Shown here: positions 54,400 through 62,748 of the stretch, piece by piece
Layout: each line of letters starts with the position of its first letter
How positions within the stretch are numbered: the first letter of the stretch is position 1
NCBI RefSeq assembly: GCF_022369475.1
Contig: NZ_CP059600.1
Location: 1,240,001-1,304,000 of the forward strand
Direction: 5' to 3'
Source of the DNA: Campylobacter sp. RM12651
GTDB taxonomy: Bacteria; Campylobacterota; Campylobacteria; Campylobacterales; Campylobacteraceae
DNA: 64,000 bases
Translations under genes and position numbers: made by a program
Notes under the pieces: model-generated
The model's database searches: none
What the model was told of the DNA's origin: nothing
The model's input: the letters and a program-made list of their open reading frames with translations, nothing else

Positions 54400-55599
54400 A
54401 TGAAGAAAATTATTAAAATAAGTTTATTTACAGCTTTTATTATAGGTTTTAATGCGTGCTCTAGCACAACAAGTCTTAGTGAAATTGCTCCGATTGATAA
54501 TCTTACTATGGTAAATAATATAAGAACTCTTCAAGGTATGAGAGAAATAGGATTTGAGTGGGACCCTATATATGATCAAAATATAGATGGTTATAAGATT
54601 TATAGAAAAGAGCTAAATGATGAAAATGCAAAAGACAAACTAATCGCTACTATAAATGATAGATATGCAACTCATTATTCTGATAATAATTTAAATCCTG
54701 ATACTAGCTATGCTTATACTTTCGTAACTTTTAATAAAGAAGGTAATTCAAAACTATCTACTATAAATGTAAAAACTATAGGAAAAATTGAACCAGTTAC
54801 ATTCATTCAAGCAATAGCAGGACTTCCTAATAAAATCAAAATAATTTGGAGACCGCATACTGATTCAAGAGTTGTAAAATATAATATTTATAAACAAGAC
54901 GCTAATTCTGATAAGTGGTATAAAGTAGCAACTATTAATAATCGCTTAAGTGCTGAATATTTAGACGAAGTTAAAGCAAATCTATATGCTAAATACAAAG
55001 TAACTGCACTAACTTATAACGGAGTTGAAAGTGATGCTAGTGCTGAAGTTGAAGCAATTAGTAAAGTTTTACCACCACAAATTGTAAATATCAATGTAAC
55101 TACAAACCTACCTAAAAAAATAATTCTTACTTGGGACGCTCCTAAATATGAAGATTTTTCTCATTATAAAATATATTATTCAAAAGCATCTTTATTACCA
55201 TTTTTTGAGCTAGCTACAACTACAGAAAATAGCTATGAGGATAATATAGGAGATGATGGAGTAAGCAGATATTATTATGTAACTATGATAGATAAAGACG
55301 GACTTGAGAGTGCAAAAACTGGCGTAAATGTAGTTGGAATGAGCCTTGATAAACCTAAAACTCCTGCTCTTACAGGATTTGAATTACAAAATGAAAATAC
55401 ACTAAAAATAAAATGGATTAGCACGGATAATCGTATAAGAACCTATAAACTTATTAAAAATTCAACAGAAGTTGCAAACGGAATACAAAATGATTATTAT
55501 GTAGATACTACATATGTGCCTGGAGATGTTTATCAAATAATTGGCGTTGATGAATTTGGAATAGAATCAAAACCTAGTTCAAAATTGAGTGTTAAATAA
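54400..55599 (+). CDS. flpA: Fibronectin type III lipoprotein FlpA
   Basis: The 399-residue lipoprotein has a signal peptide with lipobox GFNAC (Cys20). At least three fibronectin type III repeats follow, each recognisable by a W-x-P/H-x-x-D pattern and a Y-K-I/L-Y-R/K strand: EWDPIYDQNIDGYKIYRK, IWRPHTDSRVVKYNIYK and TWDAPKYEDFSHYKIYY. In C. jejuni FlpA binds host fibronectin on the cell surface and lies before trmB, as here. The TATAAT box near 54370 gives the group its own promoter. Confidence 0.88.
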   Translation: MKKIIKISLFTAFIIGFNACSSTTSLSEIAPIDNLTMVNNIRTLQGMREIGFEWDPIYDQNIDGYKIYRKELNDENAKDKLIATINDRYATHYSDNNLNPDTSYAYTFVTFNKEGNSKLSTINVKTIGKIEPVTFIQAIAGLPNKIKIIWRPHTDSRVVKYNIYKQDANSDKWYKVATINNRLSAEYLDEVKANLYAKYKVTALTYNGVESDASAEVEAISKVLPPQIVNINVTTNLPKKIILTWDAPKYEDFSHYKIYYSKASLLPFFELATTTENSYEDNIGDDGVSRYYYVTMIDKDGLESAKTGVNVVGMSLDKPKTPALTGFELQNENTLKIKWISTDNRIRTYKLIKNSTEVANGIQNDYYVDTTYVPGDVYQIIGVDEFGIESKPSSKLSVK

Positions 55600-56732
55600 T
55601 GCCAAATTTTAAAGCAAAATATATAAAGAATTTAACCTTGCCAATTTGTGTTGGGGAGGTTGAATTTAAATTTAAAACAAAAACACAATTAGGCAAAACT
55701 TTAGTTTATACTAATATTAATAATTCTAGTTTTTTTATAGAACTTAACGAAAAAAATAACGAATTTGTAGTAAAAATTGATAAATTAACAAAAATTACCG
55801 ACTTAGCCTTAATGCAAAAAGCCTTAGAAGCATTTGAAAAAACATTTTGTGATGAAATCATATCAAAAGCATATCATTATAATAAATTTAAAGAATTAGC
55901 AAGTAATGTCATATCATCTCCTAAGGACTTTAAAGAATTAATTAATTCATTAGATAATGCTTACTTAGAGATAGGTTTTGGTTCAGGAAGACATTTGCTA
56001 TATCAAGCAAAAAATAATCCTCAAAATACTTATATTGGAATAGAAATTCATAAACCTAGTCTTATTCAAGTAAGTAAATTAGCTAAAGATTTAAAGAATA
56101 TATATTTATTAGATTTTGATGCAAGAATAGCTATAAAAGAATTAAATAATAGTTGTTTAAATGGAATATATTTGCATTTTCCTGTGCCTTGGGACGACGC
56201 TCCTTATAGAAGAGTTGTATCAAATGAATTTAAAAACGAGTGCGAAAGAGTATTAAAAGAAAATGGATTTTTTGAATTAAGAAGCGATAGTTTAATGTAT
56301 GCAGAATATACAAAAAATATTTTTTCTGATTTAGACTATGATTATTTTAAAAATAAAGACGCAAGGATAATAAGCAAATACGAAAGCCGTTGGCTTAAGA
56401 TGAATAAAGATATATATGATTTTGTTTGCTATGTGAGAAATAAAAAGAATTTAAATCAAGAAATCATAAATCAAAAAATTAATTTCAAAATTGATTTTAA
56501 TAAACTTAATTTTATAAAACATATTGATGAAGATTTTTTCTTAAAAATATCAAGAATTTATGAATGTGATAATGCAAAAATCATTCAAATAGCTTATGGT
56601 GGATTTGACACACCAAGTAGCTCTTATTTATTATGTAAAGAAAATGAAGAATTTGAGTTTTTGTTTCACGACTTTTGCCCAAATACTTTAAATTTAAAAG
56701 CATTTATTAAATTAAAAGAGTTTTTACAATGA
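55599..56732 (+). CDS. trmB: tRNA (guanine-N7-)-methyltransferase TrmB
   Basis: The 377-residue enzyme methylates G46 of tRNAs. The SAM motif AYLEIGFGSGRHLLYQA lies near residue 125, and IYLHFPVPWDDAPYRRVVS near residue 190. The N-terminal 110 and C-terminal 110 residues are extra to the roughly 220-residue TrmB core; this extended form is usual in Campylobacter. It starts on the last base of flpA and overlaps ftsE by 4 bases. Confidence 0.92.
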   Translation: MPNFKAKYIKNLTLPICVGEVEFKFKTKTQLGKTLVYTNINNSSFFIELNEKNNEFVVKIDKLTKITDLALMQKALEAFEKTFCDEIISKAYHYNKFKELASNVISSPKDFKELINSLDNAYLEIGFGSGRHLLYQAKNNPQNTYIGIEIHKPSLIQVSKLAKDLKNIYLLDFDARIAIKELNNSCLNGIYLHFPVPWDDAPYRRVVSNEFKNECERVLKENGFFELRSDSLMYAEYTKNIFSDLDYDYFKNKDARIISKYESRWLKMNKDIYDFVCYVRNKKNLNQEIINQKINFKIDFNKLNFIKHIDEDFFLKISRIYECDNAKIIQIAYGGFDTPSSSYLLCKENEEFEFLFHDFCPNTLNLKAFIKLKEFLQ

Positions 56733-57406
56733 AAAGCAATGCTACTTTAATAAATGCCAATAATTTAACTCTAGCCTACAATAATGAAATAGTATTGCAT
56801 AATATAAATTTTAGTGCTAATGAAGGTGATTTTATATTTATCACCGGTAAAAGTGGTAGCGGGAAAACAACATTGCTTAAAAGTTTTTTTGGAGAATTTA
56901 GCGAATTTAGTGGGGATTTGCATGTTTTGTTTAAAAATATGGGAAATATTAGCAATGCTGAATTGTTAAAACTTAGAAGAAAATTAGGAATAATTTTTCA
57001 AGATTATAAGCTAATTAACGAGCTAAATGTAAGCGATAATATAGCATTACCTTTAAAAATAGCTGGCGTTAAAAATGAACAAATCAGCAAGCATGTAGAT
57101 GTGTTATTAAAATACACAAAACTTCAGCATAAAGCTAAAAAAATGCCTTTAGAATTAAGTGGCGGAGAGCAGCAAAGAATAGCCCTTGCAAGAGCAATCA
57201 TACACAATCCTAAAATAATAATTTGTGATGAGCCAACAGGAAATCTTGATATTCATTCAGCTGATATTATTTGGCAATTACTAAACGCTGCTAGAAATAC
57301 ATTCAATGCTTGCATTATCGCAGTAACTCATCAAATTCCACCTAGAATTGATTTTAATTATAGGCATTTAAATATAGAAAATGGGGTTTTGAATGAATTT
57401 ATTTAA
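56729..57406 (+). CDS. ftsE: Cell division ATP-binding protein FtsE
   Basis: The 225-residue ABC ATPase has Walker A GKSGSGKTTLL near residue 40, Q-loop IIFQDYKLINEL, signature LSGGEQQRIALARA and Walker B IIICDEPTGNLD. Together with FtsX it forms the division-site complex that controls periplasmic wall hydrolases through an EnvC-type factor; all three genes are adjacent here. It overlaps trmB by 4 bases and ftsX by 14. Confidence 0.95.
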   Translation: MKSNATLINANNLTLAYNNEIVLHNINFSANEGDFIFITGKSGSGKTTLLKSFFGEFSEFSGDLHVLFKNMGNISNAELLKLRRKLGIIFQDYKLINELNVSDNIALPLKIAGVKNEQISKHVDVLLKYTKLQHKAKKMPLELSGGEQQRIALARAIIHNPKIIICDEPTGNLDIHSADIIWQLLNAARNTFNACIIAVTHQIPPRIDFNYRHLNIENGVLNEFI

Positions 57407-58199
57407 AACACATATTAGTTTTATTTTTCCACTTTTTATTATATGTTTTTGTTTTCAATTTGCCTTTTTTATTGATGAATTGATAAAAGATTATGAAACC
57501 AAATTAAATAAAGATTACAGCGTAGTATTAGTAAGCGAGCTAGAAATTCAAGCAGTTGATTTAGCTAATATTGAGTATTTTTCAAGTATTAATGAATTAG
57601 ACCCTAGTGAAATTCTTAATAAATTAAAAAAAGATATAACAAATGCTAATTTAAATACCTTAAAATCAAAACTCCCAAAATTTTATAATATTAGCTTTAC
57701 TAAATTTATTAATGAAAACGAAATAAATCAAATCAAAAAACAACTATTAAAAATACCGAATGTTTTAAAAGTAGAAACATTCTCAAAAACACACATTAAA
57801 ATATATAAATTATTAAATATTATAAAACTAATCTCTTATATATGTTTAATTTGCATAAGCATATTATCTATTGCTTTATTTATAAAACAAATAAAAATTT
57901 TTAAATACGAGCACGAAAATAGAATTTATATTCTTAATTTATTTGGGGCAAATTTCTTCCAAAGAGCTGCACCAATGCTTAAGATTGTATTTGTAGATAA
58001 TATAATTTGTTTTGCTTTATTATTTGCGTTTTTTATTAATTTTAATAATATCTCTTATATAAAAGAATTTTTAGCAAAACTTGATATAGATTTACCGCAA
58101 ATTGATTTTTTACCTAGCTTAATTGAAGTAAGCTCTTATTCTTTACTAGCTTCATTACTATGTATAATGATTGTAATGTTTAAGGTAAAAAGACAATGA
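57393..58199 (+). CDS. ftsX: Cell division protein FtsX
   Basis: The 268-residue membrane protein has an N-terminal membrane segment (ISFIFPLFIICFCFQFAFFI), a large periplasmic loop (about 30-135) that should contact the EnvC-like protein, and three further membrane segments near 145-165, 200-220 and 245-265. It is coupled to ftsE (14-base overlap) and to the EnvC-like gene (4-base overlap). Confidence 0.88.
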   Translation: MNLFKTHISFIFPLFIICFCFQFAFFIDELIKDYETKLNKDYSVVLVSELEIQAVDLANIEYFSSINELDPSEILNKLKKDITNANLNTLKSKLPKFYNISFTKFINENEINQIKKQLLKIPNVLKVETFSKTHIKIYKLLNIIKLISYICLICISILSIALFIKQIKIFKYEHENRIYILNLFGANFFQRAAPMLKIVFVDNIICFALLFAFFINFNNISYIKEFLAKLDIDLPQIDFLPSLIEVSSYSLLASLLCIMIVMFKVKRQ

Positions 58200-59350
58200 A
58201 AAAACTTCTAATAGTTTTGTTTAGCTTAAGTTTATTTGCAAATCAAATAGAAAACAACACAAAAAAACTAGAGCAAACTCAAAATGAAAAAGAACAAATA
58301 TCAAAAAAATTAGAAGATTTGGCAAGTGAAATAATTGAAGGGGAACAAAAATTAAAAGAAATAAATGAAAAAGTTAAAAAAACTTCAAATATAACGGCAG
58401 AATTACAAGAACTTGTAAATGCTCAAAATGGAGAATTAAATACATTTATCACACAAAATAAAGAGCTAATGAAAGATAAAGAGAAATTAGGTGCTAAATT
58501 AGTTGAAATAATTGCTAAGGATTTTTCGTATGATTTAATAGCACCAAAAGATTTAATTGATAGCTCAATGAGTATAGTTTCTATTGAAGTATTAAACACA
58601 CTTTCTGAAGTTTTGAATAATGAGCTTTATAAAATTTCAAAAGATTATGCAAGAACGCAACAGCAAATTGATTATAAGCAAAAAAAAATTAGTGAAATGA
58701 ATGTAAATATTGATAATTATAAAAAACAAGCAAAAGAATTAAGCGAACTTAAAAAACGCCAAGAGAATTTAATTTCTAAACAAAAACAAGATGAAAAAAT
58801 ATATAAACAACGCCTAACAAATTTACAAAAACAACAAGATGAAATTAGAGCAACTTTGGCTAAGTTAAAAATCATAGAAAATGAAAAATCAAATAAAAAA
58901 TCAAGTCAAACTACACAAGTAAAACATTCTGATACCTTAAGTTATGATGGAAAGGTAGCAAAATATACAGGAGCAAAAACTATAGCACCTTTGGTTGATT
59001 TTAGTGTAAAACAAAAATTTGGAGATTACATAGACCCTATATATAAATTAAAAATATTTAATGAAAATGTAGTGCTACGCTCAAATACGCCTGATGCCAA
59101 TGTAAGAGTAGTATTTGATGGAAAAGTAGTTTTTGCAAATGATACTGCAGTCCTTGATAAGGTTGTAATTGTTGAACACGCAAATGGAATTCACACAATA
59201 TACGCTCACTTATCAAAATTTAGCAAACTTGCAAAGGTTGGAGAAGTATTAAAAAAAGGAAACATTGTTGGAAAAGTTGAAAGGGATTTAACTTTTGAAG
59301 TTACACAAAAAAACTACCACATAAATCCGTTAGAACTAATCAACAATTAA
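58196..59350 (+). CDS. EnvC-like LytM (M23) murein hydrolase activator
   Basis: The 384-residue protein has a signal peptide (MKKLLIVLFSLSLFA), a long coiled coil (about residues 20-235) and a C-terminal LytM domain (about 265-384). Zinc-binding residues of active M23 peptidases are missing: the HxxxD site reads FNENVVLRSN, and the HxH of HLHFE reads DLTFE. The YAHLSKF loop remains. A coiled coil plus dead LytM, encoded after ftsE-ftsX, is the EnvC design, in which the factor activates amidases rather than cutting peptidoglycan. Confidence 0.82.
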   Translation: MKKLLIVLFSLSLFANQIENNTKKLEQTQNEKEQISKKLEDLASEIIEGEQKLKEINEKVKKTSNITAELQELVNAQNGELNTFITQNKELMKDKEKLGAKLVEIIAKDFSYDLIAPKDLIDSSMSIVSIEVLNTLSEVLNNELYKISKDYARTQQQIDYKQKKISEMNVNIDNYKKQAKELSELKKRQENLISKQKQDEKIYKQRLTNLQKQQDEIRATLAKLKIIENEKSNKKSSQTTQVKHSDTLSYDGKVAKYTGAKTIAPLVDFSVKQKFGDYIDPIYKLKIFNENVVLRSNTPDANVRVVFDGKVVFANDTAVLDKVVIVEHANGIHTIYAHLSKFSKLAKVGEVLKKGNIVGKVERDLTFEVTQKNYHINPLELINN

Positions 59351-59357
59351 ATTATAG

Positions 59358-60671
59358 TTATACTTTTAAGTATTTATACGCAAATAACATTAGTAATGCT
59401 AAAAATAATACAAAAAATCCTTGCATACTAAAATACAATTCATAACTAATATTATCAATATATTTTACGATAATTCCTTCAATTCCTTGTGCGGCACCAG
59501 AACATAAAAACCAAATTCCCATAGTGCTTGAATTAAATCCACTTGGAGTTAATTTTGATACTATGCTAAGTCCTAAAACCCCTATACTTGTTTGAGAAAT
59601 ACCCAACATAAAATAAGTAATTAATATATAAAATGGATTAATAAAATCATCTTTGCTAAGCATTCCTAAAACAATAAATGAACTAGCAGCAATAATCATA
59701 GCAGCTGGTATAATTAATGCTTCATTAATTGAGCTTTTTTTACTTATAAAACTTAAAAGCATACTTGTAAAAATACTGACTAAAAACATAAAAGCTAAAT
59801 ACCAACTAGCTGGAATTTGATAATTTAAAATGCTAAAAGAAACCTTACTTTTAATTAAAATATTTAAAGTATTAAAGCTTTGAAAAATCAACATATAAAA
59901 AAACACAGCAGCTATTAAATAAAAAGCTAATTTTTTAAAATTATTTTTTGTTGGTATTTTTCTATAAATAAAAATATAAAAAATTATTAAAATTAAAATT
60001 GAAAAAATACTTATAATTTTACTAACCACCAAAAGTTCTTGAGTAGCTAAGAATGCAATAAATAAAAATATCAACATAAGCATAGCTATATTATTTTTAA
60101 AAAAATCATATTTTATAGGTTCGCTAGATATATATTTTGAATTATAAAAAAATACTAAAATAGCACAAAATACACTAAAAAATGATATGAAAAATGCTAA
60201 ATTATAAGAATGTAGTATTAAAAGACCAGCACTAATTTGACCCAAAAAACATCCTATATTTACAAAAATATAAAACATACTAAATACATACTCGCTATCA
60301 TTAGGATAACTTTTAGATAACAAACTTGTAATATTTGACTTGATTAATACACTACCAAAAATAATGCAAAAAAGAGATATTGTTAATAAATCAAAAGTTA
60401 AACATAAATACCCTAAAGTAAGAAAAATAATTCCTAAAATTACACATCTTTTTGCACCTAAGCAAAAATCACTTAAATATGCTCCAAATATACCAAAAGC
60501 ATAAATGGCAGCACCCAAACTTGCACTTATTGCACTTGCTTCACCTTTAGAAAAAGAAAATGTATCCATTAAATAAAATACAAAAATACCTAAAAAGCCT
60601 AAAAAGGCAAATCTTTCTAGGGCTTCTATGTAACATATTGGTAATAGTGGTTTTAACTTATTTTTTGACAT
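59358..60671 (-). CDS. POT/PTR2-family peptide transporter
   Basis: The 437-residue inner-membrane protein has about 12 hydrophobic segments. EALERFAFLGFLGIFVFYL fits the ExxERFxYYG start of proton-coupled oligopeptide transporters, GAYLSDFCLG the GGxLADxxLG loop and FSMFYIFVNIGCFLG the PTR2 signature. It likely imports di- and tripeptides, suiting an amino-acid-using organism. It converges on the EnvC-like gene, 7 bases apart. Confidence 0.82.
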   Translation of the reverse strand: MSKNKLKPLLPICYIEALERFAFLGFLGIFVFYLMDTFSFSKGEASAISASLGAAIYAFGIFGAYLSDFCLGAKRCVILGIIFLTLGYLCLTFDLLTISLFCIIFGSVLIKSNITSLLSKSYPNDSEYVFSMFYIFVNIGCFLGQISAGLLILHSYNLAFFISFFSVFCAILVFFYNSKYISSEPIKYDFFKNNIAMLMLIFLFIAFLATQELLVVSKIISIFSILILIIFYIFIYRKIPTKNNFKKLAFYLIAAVFFYMLIFQSFNTLNILIKSKVSFSILNYQIPASWYLAFMFLVSIFTSMLLSFISKKSSINEALIIPAAMIIAASSFIVLGMLSKDDFINPFYILITYFMLGISQTSIGVLGLSIVSKLTPSGFNSSTMGIWFLCSGAAQGIEGIIVKYIDNISYELYFSMQGFFVLFLALLMLFAYKYLKV

Positions 60672-60735
60672 CGTTTTCTCCTAAAGAAAATCTTGAAGCC
60701 TAAGAAAGATTTAATTCTATTAAATTTAAAGGAGG

Positions 60736-60812
60736 TGGTGGATTTACCAGGACTCGAACCTGGGACCAACCGGTTATGAGCCGGTTGCTCTAACCAACTG
60801 AGCTATAAATCC
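60736..60812 (-). tRNA. tRNA-Met (anticodon CAT), elongator type
   Basis: A 77-base cloverleaf on the minus strand: acceptor GGATTTA/TAAATCC with discriminator A and encoded CCA, D-arm GCTC/GAGC, anticodon arm ACCGG-CTCATAA-CCGGT with anticodon CAT, and T-arm CCAGG-TTCGAGT-CCTGG. The first pair is G-C, so it is not the initiator, which has an unpaired C1-A72. A lysidine-modified tRNA-Ile(CAT) cannot be fully excluded. Confidence 0.93.
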
Positions 60813-60929
60813 TCCGTGATTAAAAGCTGTTATTATATATTTAAAAACTTAAAAATTACTTAAACAATAAAATTTTTATCTTTTTTATAGGCTTTTATTG
60901 AATATTACAAAATAACCCATAAAAACCTA

Positions 60930-60958
60930 TAGGCATTTATAAAAAATATAAATGCCTA
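60930..60958 (-). terminator. Terminator after ald
   Basis: Perfect 11-bp arms (TAGGCATTTAT and its complement) enclose a 7-base loop, 6 bases beyond the ald stop. In the ald direction it is followed by AGGUUUUUAUGG. Confidence 0.75.
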
Positions 60959-60964
60959 ATCATA

Positions 60965-62077
60965 TTACATAGCAATGAAATTCTTAGGATTAAAATACTC
61001 AAGATTAAAGGCATTTGCCACACCTTCGTGAGTGCAGTGTCCTTTATGTGTATTTAAACCATATCTTAAACTTTCAAAACAAGTTATAGCACCAATTACT
61101 CCAAGGTTTGCTATTTTAATTCCATAAGGAGTTGTAGCGTTTAATAGTGCTAAAGTAGCTGTTTTTGCAACTGCTCCTGGCATATTACCAACTGCATAAT
61201 GAATTATCCCATCAACTTCATAAATAGGGTTTGTATGAGTTGTTGCACGACTTGTCTCAAAACAACCGCCTTGATCAATCGCAACATCAACTATAACAGC
61301 ACCTTTTTTCATATGCTTTAAATGTTTTCTAGATAATAATTTAGGAGTTTTTGCTCCTGGAACTAACGCAGCTCCAATTACTACATCAGCATCTTTTATA
61401 CTATCTAATATATTTGAAATATTACTATATAAAGTAGTAATCTTACCATTAAATACATGGTCAATATAATCTAGTCTATTAGCATCACGACCTAAAATCA
61501 CAACTTCAGCTCCCATACCAAAAGCAAGTTGAGCAGCATTAAGCCCTACCATACCACTACCTAAAATTACAACTTTTCCTTTTTTAACACCAGTTAGACC
61601 ACTAAGCAGCATTCCATTACCACCATAAGTTTTTTCCAAATACTTACAACCTTGAATTACCGCTAAACGACCAGCAATAGCACTCATAGGAGCTAAACAA
61701 GGAAGATTTTTACCTTCTTGAATTGTCTCATAAGCAAATGCTGATATTTCTTTATCTATTAACATTTTTGTAAGTTTTTCATCTGCTGCTAAATGTAAAT
61801 ATGTATATAAAATCTGTCCTTTTTTAAAATACTTATATTCACTTTCAATTGGTTCTTTTACTTTGATAATCATTCCAGCTTTTTCAAAAATTTCTTCTTT
61901 AGTTAAAATCTTTGCTCCGGCTTTTATATATTCTTCATCACTTATATCAATACCAGCACCGGCTTTACTTTCTACTAAAACTTCATGTCCATGATTTATA
62001 TATTCAATAACATCTAAAGGCGTTAAGCCAACTCTATATTCTTGGTCTTTAATTTCTTTTAAACAACCTATAATCAT
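60965..62077 (-). CDS. ald: Alanine dehydrogenase
   Basis: The 370-residue enzyme interconverts alanine and pyruvate with NAD. It begins MIIGCLKEIKDQEYRVGLTP. EYKYFKKGQILYTYLHLAAD is in the N-terminal domain, and the NAD motif VVILGSGMVGLNAAQLAFGMGA lies near residue 170. VDVAIDQGGCFETSRATTHTNPIY is typical. The ATG follows AAAGGAGTATAA. It probably feeds pyruvate into central metabolism. Confidence 0.95.
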   Translation of the reverse strand: MIIGCLKEIKDQEYRVGLTPLDVIEYINHGHEVLVESKAGAGIDISDEEYIKAGAKILTKEEIFEKAGMIIKVKEPIESEYKYFKKGQILYTYLHLAADEKLTKMLIDKEISAFAYETIQEGKNLPCLAPMSAIAGRLAVIQGCKYLEKTYGGNGMLLSGLTGVKKGKVVILGSGMVGLNAAQLAFGMGAEVVILGRDANRLDYIDHVFNGKITTLYSNISNILDSIKDADVVIGAALVPGAKTPKLLSRKHLKHMKKGAVIVDVAIDQGGCFETSRATTHTNPIYEVDGIIHYAVGNMPGAVAKTATLALLNATTPYGIKIANLGVIGAITCFESLRYGLNTHKGHCTHEGVANAFNLEYFNPKNFIAM

Positions 62078-62175
62078 TTATACTCCTTTTGTGATAAAGG
62101 AGTATGATATAAAAAAAATAAAAACTTCAAAAGATTTTTTTGAAAAAATTATAAAAAGTGTTACGAATTTACAAG

Positions 62176-62748
62176 TTATATGTTTTCTAACATATGAACT
62201 ATTACAATTTTAAACGCCAAAAATAAAAGTAGCAAGCTTCCTATTGGTTGTAAAATTTTTTTATTAACTTTCATTTTACTTATAAATAAACTAGAAAAAC
62301 ACATAAAAAATGTAATTAAAGCTATTAATAAAGAAGAAATAAATAAATTATATTCCAAAGAAAATATCATAAGTCCTGCACCTAGTGCATCAATACTAGT
62401 CGCTATGCTAAGCAAAAATAATGAACCATAACTTATATTAATATTCTCATTTTCATTATCTAAGAATTCCTTAAATAATTTATATGCTAAAAATACAAAA
62501 ATTGCAAAAATCACATAATGATCAATTGCTTGAATTAACTTCATATACCTTACATTTAATAAATAAGTTACATAATATCCTAAAATAGGCATTAAAACTT
62601 GAAAACAAGCAGATAATGCACTAAAAACCAATAACTTTTTTAAAGATTGTTTTTGTAGCACTAAGCAAATACTTAATGCTACAAAAAATGCGTCAATTGC
62701 TAAAGAGAAAGCTAAAATAACAATATCAATTATCATCAAATAAGCCAT
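62176..62748 (-). CDS. MntP-like manganese efflux pump
   Basis: The 190-residue integral membrane protein has six hydrophobic segments and the two acidic motifs of the MntP (DUF204) family, LAIDAFFVALSICL near residue 16 and ATSIDALGAGLMIFSL near residue 115. It probably exports Mn2+. The start overlaps the gyrA stop region by 23 bases; an ATG four codons later is equally possible. Confidence 0.82.
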   Translation of the reverse strand: MAYLMIIDIVILAFSLAIDAFFVALSICLVLQKQSLKKLLVFSALSACFQVLMPILGYYVTYLLNVRYMKLIQAIDHYVIFAIFVFLAYKLFKEFLDNENENINISYGSLFLLSIATSIDALGAGLMIFSLEYNLFISSLLIALITFFMCFSSLFISKMKVNKKILQPIGSLLLLFLAFKIVIVHMLENI

